DNA of 64,000 nt from positions 1 to 64,000 of the forward strand of contig CAXAAR010000001.1 in the NCBI GenBank assembly GCA_963966765.1, given 5' to 3'. Positions 60,557 through 64,000 of this stretch are shown here, in pieces (the first letter of the stretch is position 1; each line of letters opens with the position of its first letter). The position numbers were made by a program, and so were the translations under genes. The DNA is from Aequoribacter sp003520285 (GTDB lineage: Bacteria; Pseudomonadota; Gammaproteobacteria; Pseudomonadales; Halieaceae). Below the pieces are notes generated by a model. It did no database searches. It was not told where the DNA came from and worked only from the letters and a program-made list of their open reading frames with translations.

Positions 60557-61807
60557 ATGGGAAAACTCACAGCAAAACAGGTTATTGCATACAGCAAAGC
60601 CGACCCAAAAAATATTCAGACGGTGAAGGTCTATACTTTTGCGTCCGCAAACAGGGCTCGCCTTATTGGATGATCCGCTACACCGCAGCCAAAGGAAGAC
60701 GAGAAGCAACCTTGGGACAATTTCCTTTAACGTCGTTGGCAGACGCTCGAATTGCCGCCGCTTATTTTCGAAAAGAAGTACGCGACGGCATAGATCCTCT
60801 TCTGGAAAAACAGAAAATCGAGTTACCTGACATTGAAACCGTGGATCAACTGTTCCATGACTGGTATCGAACCGATCTGAGTAGACGACTAAAGCATCCC
60901 AAGATTCCGTATCGGGGGCTACACCAAAGACATAAGCCCAGTCATTGGCATTAAGTGTATTGCTGAGGTGACCGCACGCGACGTGCGCGAAGTATTAGAA
61001 CGCATTCGAGAAAGTAACCGCCCTACCATTGCCAACGACACCTTGATGTACATGAAGCAGCTGTTTCGACATGCGATAAAGCTCGACTTAACCCTGAACA
61101 ACCCAGCCGCAGCATTTACCGTGGACGATGCCGGTGGCGTGGAGTCCAGTAAAGACAGGATGCTCAGCAAAGAGGAAATTCACTATGCCTTTAGTGTGTT
61201 TCATACCCATATCAATAGCTTTGGCCGTGATAACTACCTCGCTTGCTGCCTGTTTTTGGTGTTGGGCGTGCGCAAAAGCGAATTGTGCGAAGCCATGTGG
61301 CGTGAAATGGATTTAACCACAGGCGTGTGGGATCTACCTAAATAACGCGGCAAAACCGGCGTGCCAATCAGCATTCCCTTACCACGCCAAGCCATTGCTT
61401 GGTTTAACGAGCTGCGAATCCGCGCTTGTGGCTCGCCTTATGTTTTCCCAGCCAGACGAGCAAGCCATCGTCCGCATATGGGGCCAGATACACTGAACCG
61501 CGCCATTTCTAAACTCTTTGGTCGCGAGCCTGGGCGCAAAAAACAGCCACCCAATAAAATGGGTAAACTCGAACACTTCACCGTACACGATTTAGGCCGA
61601 ACCTTTCTCAGCCTTGCCGCTTCTTTGGACATTGCAGGCAACGTGGCCGAACGCTGTCTTAACTATAAGCTAAAAGGCGTTGAGGGCATCTACGACCGAC
61701 ACGATTACTTTGAAGAGCGCCGAATTGCTCATCAAACCGTGGCTGATGTGGTTGAACCACTGGTGAACTTTGAGCCCGCTTCACAACACCACACAGGAGG
61801 GTGCTAA
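60557..61807 (+). pseudogene. P4-type tyrosine integrase, inactivated
   Basis: Remnant of a roughly 415-residue integrase with DUF4102 N-terminus (KKYSDGEGLYFCVRKQGSPYWM, in two halves), core-binding region and catalytic domain. Two frameshifts are visible: one at the A run near 60607-60612, one at the G run near 60911-60915. An in-frame TAA lies at 61343-61345 between DLPK and RGKTGVPI. Two catalytic residues are also changed: HDLRRT reads HDLGRT (Arg to Gly) and LNHK reads LNYK (His to Tyr). The box I arginine (GVRKSEL) and the tyrosine region GIYDRHDYFEER remain. The first ATG is at 60557. Five independent lesions make sequencing error an insufficient explanation. Confidence 0.92.
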
Positions 61808-61808
61808 C

Positions 61809-62147
61809 ATGCAATTAATGATGCGACCCGCCTCCATTACCTTTCCAATAGCCACACTGGCAGGCCTTGGTTGGTGTATTGGCATTGCCTTACTCGAACA
61901 ACCTCATGGTATAGGCTACGCACTTACCCGGCATTGCCTGATGATATTCGTGCTACTCGCACCTTGGCTGACGCTAAAACTTACGTTCTACGTGATTGTC
62001 AGCCTAGGACGCAAACTGGGGCTCAGCCCGCCTGCACGCCCAACGCATAGCCTAGGTTATGACGAATCACTCTATTGGTTCAGAGTATTGGCCTTCTTCG
62101 ATGGCAAACGCAGCCGTATGCCGAAAAGGTCCATCAGGCGAAACTAA
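61809..62147 (+). CDS. Small hypothetical membrane protein on the island
   Basis: 112 residues, not recognised. Two hydrophobic segments (about 10-27 and 42-68) precede a short basic tail ending KRSRMPKRSIRRN. AGGAGG lies 7 nt before the ATG, within the last codons of the integrase remnant, so it was probably coupled to the integrase. It may be an accessory gene of the element; nothing shows its role. Confidence 0.6.
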   Translation: MQLMMRPASITFPIATLAGLGWCIGIALLEQPHGIGYALTRHCLMIFVLLAPWLTLKLTFYVIVSLGRKLGLSPPARPTHSLGYDESLYWFRVLAFFDGKRSRMPKRSIRRN

Positions 62148-62243
62148 CCAGCCACCCATTTGCTCACTTACCGTGGGCAGTTGGGACAATGGGGCAACAC
62201 TTGATATGCCGAGCTTTAGAGGGTGAATAAGAGGAAATAAAAC

Positions 62244-62262
62244 TGCCCCAAGGAATGGGGCA
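62244..62262. terminator. Hairpin between the membrane protein gene and higB
   Basis: Arms TGCCCCA (62244-62250) and TGGGGCA (62256-62262) with loop AGGAA. On the minus strand it is followed by GTTTTATTT; on the plus strand there is no T run. A weak terminator or a leftover of element structure. Confidence 0.4.
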
Positions 62263-62308
62263 ATCGGGGCCGTGTTAACAACTCCTTTCAGTCAATCAAA
62301 CTACAAAC

Positions 62309-62337
62309 TTGCAAAAGTCCCAATATGGGACTAACAT
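62309..62337 (+). promoter_or_regulatory. higBA promoter with embedded operator palindrome
   Basis: TTGCAA (62309-62314), 17-nt spacer, TAACAT (62332-62337). The spacer is filled by the palindrome AGTCCCA-ATA-TGGGACT (62316-62332), a likely HigA operator. The -10 ends 6 nt before the higB ATG and there is no Shine-Dalgarno, so higB may be leaderless. Confidence 0.65.
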
Positions 62338-62343
62338 CTGTTT

Positions 62344-62646
62344 ATGAGAATTATCGCACTATCAACCTTAAAAACATTTTGGGAAGACAGCCCAGAATAC
62401 ATTGACGCGAAAGAGCCAACTTTAGCGTGGTATAGGCATGCATTAAACGCTGATTGGGGATCACCGGCGGATGTGAAACAGGACTTTAGAAATGCCAGCA
62501 TCCTCAAAGATGGGCGTGTCGTGTTTAACATTGCCGGTAATAAATACCGGTTAGTCGTTTGGATCAATTATGCCTACAAGGTGGTTTACATACGGTTTAT
62601 CGGCAGCCATGCACAATACGATAAAATTGATGTGCAAACGATTTGA
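62344..62646 (+). CDS. higB: HigB-family toxin (mRNA interferase)
   Basis: 100-residue RelE-fold toxin of the HigB type, expected to cut mRNA on the ribosome. Family marks are the N-terminal LKTFWEDSPEYIDA, the central WGSPADVKQDFRNASIL, VVFNIAGNKYRLVVWINY and the C-terminal IRFIGSHAQYDKID. The conserved His near the C-terminus is present. The toxin precedes its antitoxin, the inverted order typical for higBA. 31 bp separate the two genes. Confidence 0.9.
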   Translation: MRIIALSTLKTFWEDSPEYIDAKEPTLAWYRHALNADWGSPADVKQDFRNASILKDGRVVFNIAGNKYRLVVWINYAYKVVYIRFIGSHAQYDKIDVQTI

Positions 62647-62677
62647 AGTCAAAAGGTAGTAACAAGAGGTAAATATA

Positions 62678-63049
62678 ATGGACATCAGACCTATTAAAAC
62701 AGATGCCGACTACCGCGCGGCATTAAACGACATCGAAAACCTAATGATGGCGGAGCCTGATACCGTCGAAGGCGAAAAGCTGGACATTTTGGTTACGTTA
62801 GTTGAAGCCTACGAAGCAAAGCATTTTCCAATGGATTTGCCAGACCCTGTTGAGGCAATAAAGTTTGAGATGGAGCGCAAAGGCTTAACGGTTAAAGATC
62901 TTGAACCCATGATAGGTAAAAGCAATCGTGTTTATGAAATCCTAAACCATAAGCGATCACTCACGCTAAAAATGATTTGGAAACTTCATGAAGGGCTAGG
63001 TATTCCAGCAGAGTCGCTGATCAAGCCACCGCAAGTTCGCGCTTCATAG
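62678..63049 (+). CDS. higA: HigA-family antitoxin, helix-turn-helix
   Basis: 123-residue antitoxin with an N-terminal toxin-binding helix region (about 1-60) and a C-terminal XRE-type helix-turn-helix (about 64-118: VEAIKFEMERKGLTVKDLE, then IGKSNRVYEILNHKR). It should neutralise HigB and repress the operon at the palindrome upstream. AAGAGG lies before the ATG. It ends 25 bp before the large primase-domain gene. Confidence 0.9.
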   Translation: MDIRPIKTDADYRAALNDIENLMMAEPDTVEGEKLDILVTLVEAYEAKHFPMDLPDPVEAIKFEMERKGLTVKDLEPMIGKSNRVYEILNHKRSLTLKMIWKLHEGLGIPAESLIKPPQVRAS

Positions 63050-63074
63050 CGCTGCGCATAAAAATTATGTTGTC

Positions 63075-64000
63075 ATGAATGACGCTCACTACCTAAATAT
63101 TTCGGCTATTGATAACAGGCTAGCTGAGCTTGAAAACGAAAAGCAACAGCTTCTCGCATTAAGAGAGGCTCTACGTAGCGCTCAAAACGAGCGTTCGGTA
63201 CAGGTATTCACCCCAGAACAAAAAGTCGCCCTATTCAGACAACGATTTCGTGGGCGAGAGGATATCTTTGCCAATCGTTGGCAAAACCAACAGGGCCGCA
63301 GTGGCTATTCTGTAGCCTGTGATAATGAGTGGGTAAGTGGGCTATGCAACAAACCCCGCATTAAATGCCAAGACTGTTCACACCAAAAGTTTAGCGCATT
63401 AAACGAGCACATTATTTACAGGCACCTTGCCGGTCATCAAGTGGTTGGTCTGTATCCACTACTTAGAGATAATTCGTGCTATTTGTTGGCAGCCGATTTT
63501 GATAAAGGCTGTTGGCAAGAAGAAGTCAAAGCAATGTCTAAAGCGTGCCAAGAGTTTGATATCCCGCACGCGATAGAAATCTCGCGTTCTGGCAACGGGG
63601 CGCACTTATGGATCTTTTTTGAAACCAACATCCCAGCTAACCAAGCTCGGGCACTTGGTTTCGCTTTGCTTGATAAAGCCATGGAAATATTTCCAAATCT
63701 ATCGTTTAACTCCTATGACAGGCTCTTTCCTAACCAAGATGTCCTTCCTGAGGGCGGGTTTGGCAATCTCATTGCGTTACCACTTCAAAAGGAGGCTCGC
63801 CTTTCAGGTCGTAGTTGCTTTGTTGACAGTGACCTGAATGCGATTGACGATCAATGGCGGTATCTTGCAGATCTTAAAACGCTCACGCAATCGAGTATTG
63901 ATCAACTCATAACAACCATTGCACCCGATACCCTATTACTGTCCGAACAAGGGCTAACAGATAACCGCCCACCTTGGGAAATCACAGCCAAAGCCACACC
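63075..64000 (+). CDS. TOTE conflict-system primase-domain protein (3' partial)
   Basis: The frame is open from the ATG at 63075 to the window end, 308 codons with no stop. Residues about 10-40 form a coiled coil. A zinc-ribbon-like cluster follows (Cys82, Cys91, Cys98, Cys101), then an archaeo-eukaryotic primase domain with the metal-binding LLAADFDKGCW (Asp141, Asp143) and SRSGNGAHLWIFF (His177). This combination matches the AEP domain of TOTE conflict-system proteins, in which a superfamily 2 helicase and often a nuclease follow on the same chain. Those domains would lie beyond 64000. A role in defence against phage or mobile DNA is inferred from the family and island setting. It might instead be a replication gene of the element. 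Confidence 0.82.
   Translation, partial: MNDAHYLNISAIDNRLAELENEKQQLLALREALRSAQNERSVQVFTPEQKVALFRQRFRGREDIFANRWQNQQGRSGYSVACDNEWVSGLCNKPRIKCQDCSHQKFSALNEHIIYRHLAGHQVVGLYPLLRDNSCYLLAADFDKGCWQEEVKAMSKACQEFDIPHAIEISRSGNGAHLWIFFETNIPANQARALGFALLDKAMEIFPNLSFNSYDRLFPNQDVLPEGGFGNLIALPLQKEARLSGRSCFVDSDLNAIDDQWRYLADLKTLTQSSIDQLITTIAPDTLLLSEQGLTDNRPPWEITAKAT

Noticed and set aside
60557..61807. Integrase lesions as pure sequencing error
   Set aside because: Homopolymer frameshifts alone could be error, but the nonsense codon and two catalytic substitutions are not homopolymer-linked.
1..64000. CRISPR arrays, insertion sequences, tRNA or rRNA genes, biosynthetic gene clusters
   Set aside because: None was seen on reading; apart from the 60-64 kb island the content is conserved housekeeping.

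Overview
The window is chromosomal DNA from a gammaproteobacterium, probably marine. Gene order closely follows Pseudomonas and the Cellvibrionales-type marine groups: ubiB-hisIE-tatABC, serB/ahpA/parC, tkt-epd-pgk-fba, gshB-tonB-yqgE-ruvX, pilT-yggS-proC-yggT-metXW-rdgB-hemW, ftsYEX-rpoH, coaBC-algC-argB, and pyrE-crc-rph-yicC. The placement is inference from gene content and order. No rRNA, tRNA or CRISPR array was seen.

Layout: 0-5.3 kb holds the end of ubiB, hisI/hisE, the Tat translocase and an MsbA-like ABC exporter. 5.3-8.1 kb (minus) is a three-gene proton-translocating transhydrogenase. 8.3-10.9 kb holds an ECF sigma factor with a ChrR-type zinc anti-sigma, divergent from an FAD oxidoreductase, with TGATC-type promoter elements between them. 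10.9-21.7 kb holds two transporters, the complete EF-P/EpmA/EpmB module, serB, an AhpA-like protein, parC and an acetyltransferase. 21.7-26.9 kb (minus) is a tkt-epd-pgk-fba carbon operon. 27.0-31.5 kb is a methyl-cycle operon (ArsR-methyltransferase regulator, metK, ahcY, metF) behind a perfect 32-bp palindrome. 31.5-43.3 kb is housekeeping. 43.3-47.3 kb is ftsYEX-rpoH, with a CIRCE element in front of rpoH. 47.4-60.2 kb is housekeeping through yicC.

Two things stand out. First, at 40044-40082 the sequence holds ten T followed by the exact 29-nt Illumina P5 sequence. This is an assembly artefact that removes the 3' end of metW and creates a false N-terminal extension on the next gene.

Second, from 60.3 kb to the right edge lies a mobile island inserted after yicC, where related genomes usually have gmk. 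It contains short direct repeats, a dead P4-type integrase (two frameshifts, one stop, two catalytic substitutions), a small membrane protein, a HigBA toxin-antitoxin pair with its own operator-promoter, and the 5' part of a large gene with a zinc-cysteine cluster and an archaeo-eukaryotic primase domain of the TOTE conflict-system type. That gene runs off the window. This island is the most likely place for a poorly described system.

Regulation readable from sequence: a SahR-like autoregulated methyl-cycle operon with an apparently leaderless first gene, HrcA-type control of the heat-shock sigma factor, and a stress ECF/anti-sigma switch.
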